From contig JAGGDU010000235.1 of the NCBI GenBank assembly GCA_018457135.1, positions 1-64,000 of the forward strand: 64,000 nucleotides of DNA. Reading direction: 5' to 3'. Shown here in pieces: positions 1 to 10,189 of the stretch. The number at the start of each line of letters is the position of its first letter. The stretch's first letter is position 1. Below the pieces are notes generated by a model. That model did not search any database. It was not told where the DNA came from and was given only the letters and a program-made list of their open reading frames with translations. The translations under genes and the position numbers were made by a program. Origin of the DNA: Trichodesmium erythraeum GBRTRLIN201 (GTDB lineage: Bacteria; Cyanobacteriota; Cyanobacteriia; Cyanobacteriales; Microcoleaceae).

Positions 1-293
1 TTAAGAGATTGGCGATCGCCTGAACGGCAAAAAAAGATCCCAAATAGGTTCTATAGAACTTAGGCTTTACTTTTAGGTTATAGCCAGCAAAGACGATCAC
101 TTTTATAAGCGATCGCTTGTGCCATTGATACTTATCTTCTGCAACTTGCTTGATAAAAAAAAGCTTGCAAGCTCTGGGACAAAACTATTCGCAGCCGATA
201 GCTGTTAAAAAGAGCGATCGCTCTTCTAACATCTCCAGAAGGAAAAAAGCGATCGCCCCTCAAAAGCAGTTTGTATCCAACCCAGCGACTAGA

Positions 294-433
294 CTAAGAG
301 AGAAGCACAACCCCCAAAGCTTCCAACAACTGCAGGTGAACAGCTAGGGCTACCTCGGCAATATTGAGAAAATTCTCTAGCCATTCGCTCAAAACATCGA
401 TCGCCTCGTCGCGAGTTAATGTGGCCTGTTACG
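294..433 (-). pseudogene. C-terminal fragment of an unidentified protein
   Basis: Reading the minus strand gives about 44 codons ending in a stop at 294-296, with a natural-looking acidic, helical composition (TRDEAIDVLSEWLENF near its start). A stop lies directly upstream and there is no start codon, so it looks like the surviving tail of a longer gene. The plus-strand ORF over 150-347 is Arg/Lys/Ser-rich and probably an artefact of this stretch and of the HIP1 octamers (12, 109, 214, 249). The parent family is not recognised with certainty. Confidence 0.3.
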
Positions 434-514
434 CCTCATACCAATTCTTTATGAAGCTGCGCCTAATATAAGTTAATAATATATAATAAAAAAAATCATA
501 GAGGAATCACTAAT

Positions 515-1090
515 ACCAATTCTCTATGAAGAAGTTACCCTTAATATTGCTTCTATTAGATAATCCCATTTAGTCAAAGATGCCAACGTTAACTCGTCAG
601 TTTTAAGGTTAATCTCCGAAACTTTTTGCTGTAGTTGTTGAATATTTTGGCAATTAACCCAAATTGTAACTCCTGCTTTTATTGTTACCAAAAACCCTCA
701 ATTGGCTTAAGTTCAGGACTATTAGGAGGTTAAAATATTGGTTAGATGAATTCCTTGAAATCTAAGTTTTTATGAAAACTCCCATTCTCAAGCTGAAGAA
801 AATTGATAATGTCATTAAATTCCTTAGATAATTGGTTAATAAATCTCTGAAAACAAAGTTATTACCAAAGATGTTGGGAAATATACTGTGGATACTTGAA
901 TATTTTCTATAGGATTTAATAGAACTCTGTTATCCTCAATTAAAATTTTTAGTTTAAGCAATCAATTTATCAAAGAAAAATGGCAAGATGGATGATTAGT
1001 ATATAAAGCCATGATGGTCACCCAATTTTCTAGTTTTTTTGCTTTATAAGTCAAATATAAATATAGGTGATCAGTCAATTATTTTTATGA
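515..1090 (-). pseudogene. IS630-family transposase remnant
   Basis: On the minus strand the segment near 700-730 reads PPNSPELKPIEGFW, the hallmark C-terminal DDE-region motif of IS630/Tc1-type transposases. Upstream at about 760-850 comes a stretch reading QLENGSFHKNLDF, which corresponds to the preceding DNGSFH-like catalytic segment. The end reads LTKWDYLIEAIL, as in the C-termini of this family. Several stops and frame changes break it, so it cannot make a transposase. A short copy of its 3' flank (taccaattctytatgaag) lies at about 440-460 and again at 514-533, suggesting a duplicated end. Confidence 0.6.
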
Positions 1091-1650
1091 TTTAATGTCA
1101 AGTTAATTACATTCTTTCTTCTATCCAAATAATGCATAAAAAGTCATATAAATATTTAGATGTGGGGACTGATTATCATCAAAAAATATAAGTTACTCCA
1201 GCTCAAATTTTGTGGGGTAATAATTGTAGTATTTGGTATAAAGTTAAAACAGGCAAAATTGTTAATAATTGAGATTTTTTGAGTGTGCGTTATTGGCTCA
1301 CCACTTTTTACATTAATCTCAAAGACTTTAATTTTTCTTGACTCATTATTAGTAGGTCAGGATGTACCCAAAGGCTATAATATAAATATCCAAATAAATT
1401 ATCAAAAATATACTATCCTCTGTCATTACTCTGATATTCCCCAGCCCTAATTATTTCCGTCCTAATAATTCTCAAGTCCCTGGGATATACATATCAAAAT
1501 ATTTTCCTTAGTTTAGATAAGAGCATCCCTGAGATTGCCAATTACAATTTTAATCTTAATTTTTAAGAATATCTAAAGTTAAAAGCTTAAATCCTTAAAA
1601 AATGAAACTATATAGAATTGCTAATTCTAAACAAGATAGGACATTCGGCT
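1091..1650. other. gene-free stretch
   Basis: AT-rich sequence between the IS630 remnant and the peroxiredoxin gene. No reading frame with family resemblance is visible on either strand; short runs look like further IS debris. The peroxiredoxin promoter should lie in the last 150 bases, but no convincing -35/-10 pair could be fixed by eye. Confidence 0.4.
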
Positions 1651-2289
1651 ATGACTTTAAGACTAGGTGACAAAGTACCTGACTTTACTCAAGATTCCTC
1701 CGAAGGACAAATTAGCTTTTACGACTGGGCAGGCGATAGTTGGGTAGTGCTTTTTTCTCACCCTGCTGACTTTACTCCAGTTTGCACAACAGAATTAGGG
1801 GCAGTTGCCAGACTAAAACCAGAATTTGACAAGCGTGGAGTCAAAGTCATTGCCCTAAGTGTAGATGACGCAGAATCTCATAAAGGCTGGGTTGGAGACA
1901 TCAATGAAACTCAAAAAACAACTGTTAATTACCCTATTTTAGCAGATGTAGATAAAAAGGTTTCTGACCTATACGATATGATTCATCCGAACTCTTTAAA
2001 TAACCTAACAATTCGTAGTGTTTTTATTATCGACTCTGAAAAGAAACTTCGTCTTACTTTTACTTATCCAGCAAGTACAGGTCGTAACTTTAATGAAATT
2101 CTCAGGGTAATTGACTCTTTACAACTAACGGATAATCATCAAGTTGCTACTCCTGTAGATTGGAAAGATGGAGATGATTGTGTAATTGTTCCTTCTCTAA
2201 AAGACCCCGAAGTATTGAAAGAAAAATTCCCCAAGGGCTACACAGAAGTTAAGCCATATTTGCGAATGACTCCTCAACCTAATAAGTAA
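1651..2289 (+). CDS. 1-Cys peroxiredoxin (Prx6-type)
   Basis: Thiol peroxidase reducing hydrogen peroxide and alkyl hydroperoxides in the cytosol. The 212-residue product starts MTLRLGD at 1651; the frame is open from a TTG at 1618, but the ATG at 1651 matches where the family begins. The catalytic motif PADFTPVC places the peroxidatic Cys at residue 45. The C-terminal half carries the Prx6-type block DCVIVPS and a dimerisation region ending KPYLRMTPQP. Length and motif order fit the Prx6/AhpC-TSA 1-Cys class rather than the shorter 2-Cys enzymes. It stands alone, flanked by IS debris, so it is probably monocistronic. Product class is sure; substrate preference cannot be read from sequence. 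Confidence 0.93.
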   Translation: MTLRLGDKVPDFTQDSSEGQISFYDWAGDSWVVLFSHPADFTPVCTTELGAVARLKPEFDKRGVKVIALSVDDAESHKGWVGDINETQKTTVNYPILADVDKKVSDLYDMIHPNSLNNLTIRSVFIIDSEKKLRLTFTYPASTGRNFNEILRVIDSLQLTDNHQVATPVDWKDGDDCVIVPSLKDPEVLKEKFPKGYTEVKPYLRMTPQPNK

Positions 2290-3262
2290 ATCAATAAATA
2301 AATAAATACATTGAATTAAGGATTAATAGTTTGACTAAAATTATCAATTCTTAATTTTTTTTAAGAGGAACATAAGCTAGAAAAACTGATGATTTTATAA
2401 ATGCTTCCATATTTAAAAATTATAGAGGATTTTTTTTTATTCTGTGAAATTCATCAATACTTACATATAGAGACTAACAAATATGAAAGATTATTAATAT
2501 TATGTTTCCCACTGGTTTAGAAAGAGGAAATAGAAAACTTAATTTATGTCGTCAGTTATGAGTTTAGTCTGAATTTGATGATACAAATTTAACTTTTATT
2601 TATAGTACAGAATTAATTATTTCTATAGGAGTAAAGAAATCTCCCGATGCTTTTTGGATGAAATTAGAAAGATATAATAGTTGATCCCAAAAACAAAAAT
2701 TTGCTCTTATTTGTCCATATTTTGTCGGAGAATAAATATTACCTTCAGATAACTTAAAAACTCTCTGAGTACAAATGACAGAATATATAAAATAACCACG
2801 GGTAAAATTGGTGGGTATCAATTCTGCAATGAATAAAAATATTCAGATAAATTAAGCGGTAAAAGGCTCCCATTAATAAGCGCAACCATTTTTGAGAAGT
2901 AATGAGATATTTCCTGGTAACCATTGTACTGCTGGTAATTGTAGAAAGAGACTTTAGGTTTTTTTTGACCCCCCATTTTAATGAACAGTGTCTTTCTTGA
3001 ATTACCCCATAGAATTGAAACTTTGGGGTTAACTATGGGTTTATGTTGGTTGGTGTATACTGTAGGATCAACGTTAACTACGCCAAACTTGCATAAGTAC
3101 TACTGCTAGACTATTTTAAATTCAACTGTGAGCTTGAAAACATTCTATTCTATTGATTTTGGCTATGGACATAAGTTGCGATCGCTTACTTTACCCCAAA
3201 CCTAATTTCTAACTCGAAAAGTTAGGGAATTTAAAGCAAGGAGAAACCTAGGGAGACAATGG
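2290..3262. other. gene-free stretch with a possible transposase tail
   Basis: Mostly AT-rich filler. In the plus frame covering about 2985-3120 the translation runs FLELPHRIETLGLTMGLCW, resembling the C-terminal region of IS1634-like DDE transposases (an RIEALxxxMGL-type motif), then stops. No start or catalytic residues are visible, so this is at most a fragment. The 73-codon minus ORF over 2600-2821 has no family resemblance and is not called. Confidence 0.35.
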
Positions 3263-4129
3263 TCAATCTTCTTCTATTTTAGCTAGGGTTTTTTGAATAC
3301 GAGGAGTTGCAAGAAATATTTTCGCATCTTCAATTAAGCGTTTACCCCACAACTGTCCCTCAAGATAGTCAATGTCTGCATATCTGCTATCTAATAGCAG
3401 GGCTTCTTCTCCCTTTGCCAGACTTTGTTCTTTATCCCCTTGAGCGTAAAGAGCTACTGCTATTGCTAAAAGTGGTTCTGCTGCTTCACTTTCAATAGAA
3501 ATAGCTTGACGCCATTTTGCTATGGCATCATCTACTTTTCCCATCTCATATTGAACTAAACCAATATTATTAATTGCGGCCATTGCAGGCCATTCTTTTT
3601 TTTCTAGGTCATAAGCTTGTTCGTATTGTGTAATTGCTCTTTTAAATTTACCATGCTTATAATAAGCATTACCCAAATTAAATAAAGCTTCAGAGTTCTC
3701 TGGTTTAAATTTTAAACCTTTTCTTAATTCTTCGATAGCATTTTTATAATCAGATTTTTCAAAATAAACTCTACCAAGAATAAAGTGAACATCAGGACTT
3801 GGGTTTAGTTCTTGAGCTCTTTTCAGAGCATAAATGCTTTCTTCTAACTTTTCAGCCTTAATATAAAGACCACCTAATAGTTCCCAATTTCGTTGATTAT
3901 TGGGAGCTAATTCAGTAGCAAGTTCAGCTCTAGATAAAGCTAAATCAAACTGTTGAAATCTTGCTAATTGTAAAGCTTCTTCGGCTAATCCTAAACCCGT
4001 CTGCTCTAGTTGGGCAGAGTCTAGTTGTAATACATGAGGAACTAATGCCTGCCCCTGAACAGGTTTAAGAGTAGTACCCCACATACCTAGGGTGATTAAT
4101 AAACAAACTAATAAATTTTGATGTGGCAC
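3263..4129 (-). CDS. exported tetratricopeptide-repeat protein
   Basis: 288 residues. The first about 27 residues form a signal peptide (short N-region, hydrophobic LLVCLLITLGMW, then GQA cleavage-like site), so it should be exported to the periplasm or thylakoid lumen. Residues about 50-255 are a run of five to six TPR units, for example AIEELRKGLKFKPENSEALF and KRAITQYEQAYDLEK. TPR arrays are protein-binding scaffolds, and in cyanobacteria such lumenal or periplasmic TPR proteins often assist photosystem or pilus assembly, but no specific partner can be inferred here. It has no close neighbours: over 900 bases of decayed DNA lie on each side. Complete by length; function unassigned. Confidence 0.85.
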   Translation of the reverse strand: MPHQNLLVCLLITLGMWGTTLKPVQGQALVPHVLQLDSAQLEQTGLGLAEEALQLARFQQFDLALSRAELATELAPNNQRNWELLGGLYIKAEKLEESIYALKRAQELNPSPDVHFILGRVYFEKSDYKNAIEELRKGLKFKPENSEALFNLGNAYYKHGKFKRAITQYEQAYDLEKKEWPAMAAINNIGLVQYEMGKVDDAIAKWRQAISIESEAAEPLLAIAVALYAQGDKEQSLAKGEEALLLDSRYADIDYLEGQLWGKRLIEDAKIFLATPRIQKTLAKIEED

Positions 4130-5038
4130 GGTAACAAAGTATATATGTATTGTTAATTAAGTTCAGTTAAAAGTATCTTTATATAGTATAACATTTAGTT
4201 ATCAGTTCTAGTGAAAATTCTTGGCAGTAAATAATTTTAATTTAATCAGTGTCCAAACACTTTTTTTTATATGCTATATAGATTATAATCAAATAGTCCA
4301 AAAATTTTAGCTGAGGCTTTAAACCCAATTTTTTGGCGATGCCGATTAGTAATTATCTATGCTTATCTAGGAAGAGTATAAAATTTTAGATAGTGCAGCA
4401 GAAGACGAATAGAATATTTAAGTATTTCAAAAGACTTAAAGCAGCAAAGGGTTTTGTATGGGATGGCAAGCCCAATAATCTCGGAGTCGAACATTTTTCC
4501 CTTCCACCCTGGCCATATAATTTTTAGTGAGTAGGCGATACTCTCAAGCAATAAAACAAGGTTATACAAAATAAACATCACCGACATACTAAAAGCTATG
4601 GCAGCAAGTAATTATTATTATTAACCACAAATATTAAATTTTTTTCTGCTGGGCTTGGTGGAGCGACATGAAATGCGGTAGCGTGATGTCAGCAAAGCGC
4701 TTATGACCCACAACAAGATTCCTGGCCTCCAATGATTGACTACTGCCCAAATCCCAACCTTGTGTTTCTTGTGGCCTTAAAAAGTTTGTAACTGATCAAT
4801 TTTAGTGATTTCAGATATCTCTTGTTGTTTGGGGCATCTAGTAGTTTTATACCTACATCTTTAATAGACATCTCCAAAAATTATCAAGCATTTACTCTAA
4901 CTATTTTTTGGGGAGCGATCGCCAGCTCCACCAGATAGTCATTTTTTACTGGCTTTATAGCATTACAGATAGTTACTATTAGTTATTTACCATTTTTATC
5001 TAGTTTTTTATTGCTTTTTCAAGAGCAAAATTTATGAT
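4130..5038. other. gene-free stretch
   Basis: Contains no recognisable gene. A 74-codon minus ORF at 4363-4587 is Leu/Ile-rich with no motif and no ribosome binding site and is treated as chance. A somewhat GC-richer patch at about 4645-4790 reads like a scrap of an older element but matches nothing I can name. Confidence 0.35.
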
Positions 5039-5929
5039 TTATAATAATATTAATCCTCCTCTTCTTAATTTTACTAATCCACATATTTTTAAAATTACTT
5101 TTTCATAATTACTCTCTTTCAATCTCAATCTTTATCGTGCTACTATAAATATTTTTATCAGTATTATTATCTATTCTATAAATATTATTATTCTAGTTTT
5201 TTTTATTCTCTTTCTTTACTTATTATGATATTTTATAGATTATTTTTTTTATTTAGCATGTTAATATTTTGACCACCTTAATAGCCATTATTCCCTTGAA
5301 ATATTTGTTCTATATTCAACTTTTTTTTGTTTTTTTCAATAACTTTATATCACTTTCTGCACCTCTTTCTCCTACTATTAAACCTACTATTTTTTCTGCC
5401 TTTTCTATGATTACTATTTGATTTTTAAACCTATCAATTTTTGGCTTTTCTGAATAATACTTTTTCTGTTTATCATCATTTTTTTTGCTTTTCCCTATCC
5501 TGCCCTGTAGTATCAAATATCAATTCTATTTCTGTCAAAACCTCTTTTATCCATAAATATTCGTTTTCTTGTCCCGAGAATTCCTCTAGTAAACTAGATG
5601 GTAATAATTCCCTCAAAATATCTATCCAAAGCCTGAAAAATATTATTTGCTGTTGATGAGCTAACTCCAAATATTGCTCCTAGTCGCTGAAATATTGCTA
5701 CATGATGCAAATAATATAAGCTCAACATTATCTCTTTTGTCTTGCTTAAAAACTTTTTTCTTCCTCCTCCTGCCTTGATTAAACTTTTTTCTTAGCTGGT
5801 TATCGCCTGTCTTTTTTTTTCAACTTTTTGAGGGTTTTCTATTAATTTTATTAGCTGTTCATCTATAATACCAATAATTCTTTTTGTTTATTTTGGATGG
5901 TTATAAATATATTCTGATACATTATTCAT
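5039..5929 (-). pseudogene. IS5-type (DDE_4 domain) transposase, multiply frameshifted
   Basis: Reconstructed by joining frames on the minus strand. It begins MNNVSEYIYNHPK at 5929, continues GGGRKKFLSKTKEIMLSLYY and FQRLGAIFGVSSS (helix-turn-helix region), then LRELLPSSLLEEFSG, FKNQIVIIEK, IVGERGAESDIKLL (the DDE_4 core) and FQGNNGY..GGQNI, and ends VKLRRGGLILL at the stop 5039-5041. At least two frameshifts (near 5640 and 5480-5516) and several stops (early at the PK..TKR junction) inactivate it. Total span 891 bp is normal for such a transposase. It is clearly dead but almost full length. Confidence 0.75.
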
Positions 5930-7161
5930 TTGGAAACAGAGTATATATAATTTGCCACTAAAATTTTACCTTGATTTTTATTTTGGAAAGATCTAATCTA
6001 TTTGATGATGGTTGTATAATGAACCTCTGTTAATATTTGGATAGCTCGTCAACCCACGCCATTAAGATAAATATGTAGATATAGTTCTTTTATCTGTGGT
6101 GAACAGAGTTGACTCTTAGGGTATTCAACAAATTTATGACCACAAATTCAAAATTTAAAACACTGTCGGCCAAGTATACGGCCATTTCTCCTTGTTTAGG
6201 TGGAGTTATATTTTGGATATTTCATGTTTTGAATTTTACAACGTTGATCATTACTTTTGCTCAACGCCAATTTTTTGTTAAAACACTTAAATACCATAGC
6301 GACAAACCAAAACAGATATATCAAAGCAAATATATCAAAAAAAGTTCCTGGCCTTGTAGTATCAAGAGGCACATCTAATAAATGAATAATTTGCTTTCAT
6401 CTCTAGGAAGAAATTAAATTATGATTTCTATTTATCCTATTACACCCATAGGATAATTATCAGAAACAAAATCAATAATTATAATAACTAATATTTTTTA
6501 TTTATTATATTTTTTATATTTTAAGCTAAAGAAAATTAATATTCTTGCATCCTTCTGATTCAGACAGGAAAGGGAATAAAAAGAGGAGCATAATTATTTT
6601 AATTCTATCGCATATCTAATATATTAGATAGAATAGTAATATCAATTTTATTAATCAGTAATTATTAATATTTAGCAAAAAATTAGGGGTCAAGCTTCCT
6701 CTTTTAAATCTTACAAGGGTAGTTTTTTTATAAAAATGATAGGTAAGAAAAAAGATACAAGGGAGGAAAGTTAAAAACAGAAGCACAAACTTGGAGAATT
6801 AAAACTTCACAAAAGGATAAAACGATAGCTATGACAATTTTTATAGACCTCACAGATAGTTTCTAATACTAGAGAAATAATTTTAACAGATAAAGTTGAT
6901 CCTTTTTATATCTCAGTTTTTGCCTGGCTTGGCACAAACTTGAATATAAAGAAGATTATGAATATTATATTGCATAATTGCTGTTTTATCTTTTGTTACA
7001 AAGTCCTCCTTGTTTTCTAATTCTAGCCATAGTAAGAAAGTAAAAAATATATCCTATGAGAGGCTTTAACCCCTATCTTTCCTACTCCCTAAAACTATCA
7101 ATAATTGTGCTTCATCAAAATAGGGAATTGCTGTAGTAAAAAAAATCATCATTCTAATATT
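5930..7161. other. gene-free stretch before mazG
   Basis: About 1.2 kb of AT-rich sequence. An 89-codon plus ORF (6109-6378) lacks a ribosome binding site and family resemblance. No hairpin terminator, RNA gene or transposase motif was recognised. The mazG promoter presumably lies in the last 100 bases. Confidence 0.35.
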
Positions 7162-7974
7162 ATGAATCATACATTATCTGCATTACAAGAACTAATAGAA
7201 ATAGTAGCTAAATTACGTTCTCCAGATGGGGGTTGCCCATGGGATTTAGCTCAAACTCCTGAAACCTTAACTCCTTATATTATTGAAGAGGCTTATGAAG
7301 TTGTACATGCTATTAAAAGTGGGCAAAAAAAAGCGATAGTTGATGAATTGGGAGATTTATTATTACAGGTATTTTTACAAGCACAAATAGCTAGTGAAGC
7401 TAATGATTTTACTTTAGCTGAAGTTGCTGAAAACATTAATCAAAAAATGATTAGAAGACATCCTCATGTATTTGGAGATGTGAAAGTAAATAGCACAGAA
7501 GAAGTTAAGCAAAACTGGGAAAAAATTAAGGCTGCAGAAATGCAAGAAACTAATGATTTCCTAAGTAAAAAGTTAAGCAGATATACTCGACAGTTACCTC
7601 CACTTTTAGCCGCAATGAAGATTTCTAAAAAAGCGGCTGCTGTTGGTTTGGAGTGGGAAAATATTGATGGAGTTTGGCAGAAGTTTCACGAAGAGTTAGG
7701 GGAGTTTGAAGAAGCTTTAAAGTCAGAAGATAAGGAACATCAAGAAGCAGAAATGGGTGATATTTTATTTGTTTTGGTACAGTTGGCACGGTGGTATGAT
7801 TTAAACCTAGAACAGGCATTACAAGGAACGAATTACCGGTTTTTGAAACGGTTAGCAAAGCTTGAGGCTATCTGTGATCGTCCTATTTCGGAGTATAGTC
7901 TGGCGGAGTTTGAACAAATGTGGCAAAAGGCTAAATCACAATTGAAAATGGAAAAGGAAAAGGAAAATATATAG
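7162..7974 (+). CDS. mazG: nucleoside triphosphate pyrophosphohydrolase MazG
   Basis: Hydrolyses (d)NTPs to the monophosphate and pyrophosphate, cleaning the nucleotide pool and, in E. coli, lowering ppGpp. The frame is open from 7105, but the ATG at 7162 gives MNHTLSALQELIEIVAKLRS, the usual family start, and a 270-residue protein. Two MazG domains are visible: residues about 20-120 with GGCPWDLAQTPETL, EEAYEVVHAI and ELGDLL (the ExxE and ExxD metal ligands), and residues about 165-235 with ELGEFEEAL and EMGDILFVLVQ. The last residues are a charged tail (KMEKEKEN). It is a single gene on the plus strand, convergent with the hydrolase at 8251-9084. Identification is firm. Confidence 0.95.
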   Translation: MNHTLSALQELIEIVAKLRSPDGGCPWDLAQTPETLTPYIIEEAYEVVHAIKSGQKKAIVDELGDLLLQVFLQAQIASEANDFTLAEVAENINQKMIRRHPHVFGDVKVNSTEEVKQNWEKIKAAEMQETNDFLSKKLSRYTRQLPPLLAAMKISKKAAAVGLEWENIDGVWQKFHEELGEFEEALKSEDKEHQEAEMGDILFVLVQLARWYDLNLEQALQGTNYRFLKRLAKLEAICDRPISEYSLAEFEQMWQKAKSQLKMEKEKENI

Positions 7975-8250
7975 CAAACAAATATTAAACGTAAGGTATA
8001 CCCAACTTCTAATTAACAAAGTCATAATTCAGATATGGGAGCTGTCGAATTGGATATTTATAGAATTGTTTTTGTTACAGGAATTAGAGTAACTCTCAAA
8101 AAATATTTTGCCTTATTGTTTTGATCAAAATATGTGCCATTATACTAATTTTAGTAGAGATATAGCCATGGCACTTTGTGACGGTAGAAGTTTAGTATCC
8201 AAACCCTTATAACTAATTATCTGAAGGTAATATTAATAACTAAAACTTAA

Positions 8251-9084
8251 TTAATAATTTTGATTATTATTTTGTACTAACCTAATAAACTCACCCATAA
8301 CCTTTACATATTTCTGACCTGCTATTTCTAATAAATTAAGATGACCAGCACCATCAACCCATAAAGAAAGCTTGGGTTGATTAGCTATAGCAAAAAGTTG
8401 CTGTCCGTGAGAAAAAGGAATTACTTGGTCAGCATTTCCATGCATTACCAACACCGGACAATTAATACTTTTAATCTTGTCAATATTGGGAAATCTGTCA
8501 AAGGGATAAATAGGGATACGAGTCACTACCCGAAAGGCGGTTGTAAATGAACTTTCTATTACCAAACCAGCTACAGGTTGACGGGATGCCAAATCTATAG
8601 AAGGCCCCCCACCCACTGAACGTCCATAAACAATAATTTTATTGGCAGGTATCCCTAATTTTTTGGTTAAATATTCATAAGCAGCATTAATATCCTGATA
8701 AGCTCCATCGACTGAAGGTTTTCCCTGACTTGTACCATAACCCTGATAATCATAAGAAAATATACTAAAGCCAATATCGCGCAAATCTCTTAATCTGGGT
8801 AAAATTTCCCCCAAGTCTTCGGCATTGCCATGACTGTAGAGAATTGTATATTCTGCTTTAGGTAATGGTAAATAAATTCCTGTAATTTGGGTTCTATCTC
8901 TAGACTGAAGCTTGACAAAATCCTGGTTTTTTTGGTAACTAGATGGGCGAGGTAAAAAAATTAACCGATCTGAGAAAAAGAAAGCCCACAAACCAATCAG
9001 GATATAAATAATTAAGATAGATAGAATTAACCTAAGAATGGAGAATTTTCCTATTAGTAGTCTTATAATATCATTCTTGTCCAT
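8251..9084 (-). CDS. membrane-anchored alpha/beta hydrolase (BEM46/S33-like)
   Basis: 277 residues. Residues about 13-38 (FSILRLILSILIIYILIGLW) form one N-terminal membrane helix; the remainder is an alpha/beta hydrolase fold facing away from the short N-terminus. Visible elements are the oxyanion region YSHGNAEDL, the nucleophile elbow YGRSVGGG with Ser, the acid strand VMHGNADQVIPF with Asp, and the catalytic His in GAGHLNLLE. The overall pattern matches the BEM46/YqkD group, whose substrates are unknown but are likely esters or amides. Its start lies 114 bases from the divergent gcvH gene. Complete and probably active; substrate unassigned. Confidence 0.85.
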   Translation of the reverse strand: MDKNDIIRLLIGKFSILRLILSILIIYILIGLWAFFFSDRLIFLPRPSSYQKNQDFVKLQSRDRTQITGIYLPLPKAEYTILYSHGNAEDLGEILPRLRDLRDIGFSIFSYDYQGYGTSQGKPSVDGAYQDINAAYEYLTKKLGIPANKIIVYGRSVGGGPSIDLASRQPVAGLVIESSFTTAFRVVTRIPIYPFDRFPNIDKIKSINCPVLVMHGNADQVIPFSHGQQLFAIANQPKLSLWVDGAGHLNLLEIAGQKYVKVMGEFIRLVQNNNQNY

Positions 9085-9198
9085 AAAAATATAGATGTTT
9101 ACCTTATATTATTCTTTATGGAATAATTTTTAATCCAAGTCCAGTCTTGATCTGACTGGCATAATTCATATTATTGTAGTGAGTAGTGAGGAATATAA

Positions 9199-9594
9199 AT
9201 GACACTAGAATTTCCAGATGACCTTAAATATTCTGACTCCCATGAATATGTGAGGATGGATGGGGAAATTGCCACTGTTGGTATTAGTGCCTATGCTATC
9301 GACCAGTTGGGGGATATTGTATTTATCGAGCTTCCAGAAGTGGGAGACAGTATAGAAAAAGAAGAACCATTTGGCACTATTGAATCTGTGAAAGCAGTGG
9401 AAGATCTTAAAGCTCCTGTCACTGGTACAGTAATAGAGCGTAATGAAGATATATTAGATGAGCATGAGAAATTATCAGAAGACCCATACATAGAAGGTTG
9501 GTTATTGAAAGTGCGTGTTAAAGACCCTGATGAATTAAATGGAGATGATATTTACTCTGCTGATGATTATCGTAAACTTGTAGAAGGAGAGTAA
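9199..9594 (+). CDS. gcvH: glycine cleavage system H protein
   Basis: Lipoyl carrier of the glycine cleavage system, shuttling the aminomethyl group between the P and T proteins. In cyanobacteria it serves photorespiratory glycine breakdown. The 131-residue length and lipoylation site ESVKAVEDL (Lys65) are typical, as are the N-terminal SHEYVR and [13 protein letters not shown] blocks. A GAGG ribosome binding site lies just before the ATG. It is followed by a broken copy of its own 3' end (9602-9724) and, 600 bases on, by gcvP in the same direction. gcvT is not in the window. No glycine riboswitch is visible in the 114-base upstream gap. Confidence 0.97.
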
Positions 9595-9601
9595 TTAACA
9601 A

Positions 9602-9724
9602 GAAGACCTATACATATAAGGTTGGTTATTGAAAGTGTGTGTTAAAGACCCTAATGAATTAGATGGAGATGATGTTTTCTCTGCTGACAAGTATCGTGAA
9701 ATGGTACAAGGAGAAGTTCAGTAA
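9602..9724 (+). pseudogene. duplicated 3' end of gcvH
   Basis: This stretch repeats gcvH 9478-9594 with about 85 per cent identity, including the segment for GWLLKV and the C-terminal EGE, and ends in its own TAA at 9722-9724. It begins eight bases after the gcvH stop. There is no start codon and no lipoyl site, so it cannot encode a working H protein. It is best read as the remainder of a tandem gcvH duplication or an unequal recombination event. Confidence 0.8.
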
Positions 9725-10189
9725 GGTAATTAACAGTATTAAAATAAAATGTAGTGTAGTGCCCGGTCGGGAATTATTAATACCTGGTCGGGTGTAATTT
9801 TTTTGGGAGACCATATCAGCTTTTATGCATTTAATATCAAATCCAACCCATGAAAAGCTATTTAGTCCAAATCCTTCCAGCTCTTTTTCTTGATGTCAGA
9901 AAGCATAAATGCCTTACCCTTTTAACAAATTTCATAAGTAAACCGGATTTAGCATAAAACACGTAGAATATTGTATGGCCAATTAAGAAAACAATCCTTA
10001 TTACTTCTAACTTAGAAAATCTGACTTCCTAAAAAACATTTTGAATAGGTCTTAGCTTGCAAGCTTTCTACTCTTTCTCTGATTCTTTATTCTGAGATTC
10101 TGAATTTGTTTGCTCCGTATTCCTTGCATTAAGTTATGAATTTTTGTTACAACTTAATGATATATTGATTTTAAGGAATATAAATAAAA
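9725..10189. other. intergenic leader of gcvP
   Basis: Holds a direct repeat of GGTCGGG in similar context (about 9764-9771 and 9784-9791) followed by a T-rich run at 9795-9804, which could be an imperfect terminator for the gcvH transcript. The rest is AT-rich with no ORF. No riboswitch-like architecture was recognised. Confidence 0.35.

Noticed and set aside
150-347. 65-codon plus ORF
   Set aside because: No ribosome binding site, composition driven by HIP1 octamers, and opposite to a better-looking C-terminal gene fragment on the minus strand.
2600-2821. 73-codon minus ORF
   Set aside because: No motif, no start context, within IS-type debris.
4363-4587. 74-codon minus ORF, hydrophobic
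   Set aside because: Leu/Ile-rich only because the DNA is AT-rich; no neighbours or ribosome binding site.
6109-6378. 89-codon plus ORF
   Set aside because: No family resemblance, no ribosome binding site, low-complexity tail.
9085-9198. Glycine riboswitch ahead of gcvH
   Set aside because: The 114-base gap has no tandem aptamer-like structure, and the space ahead of gcvP also lacks it.
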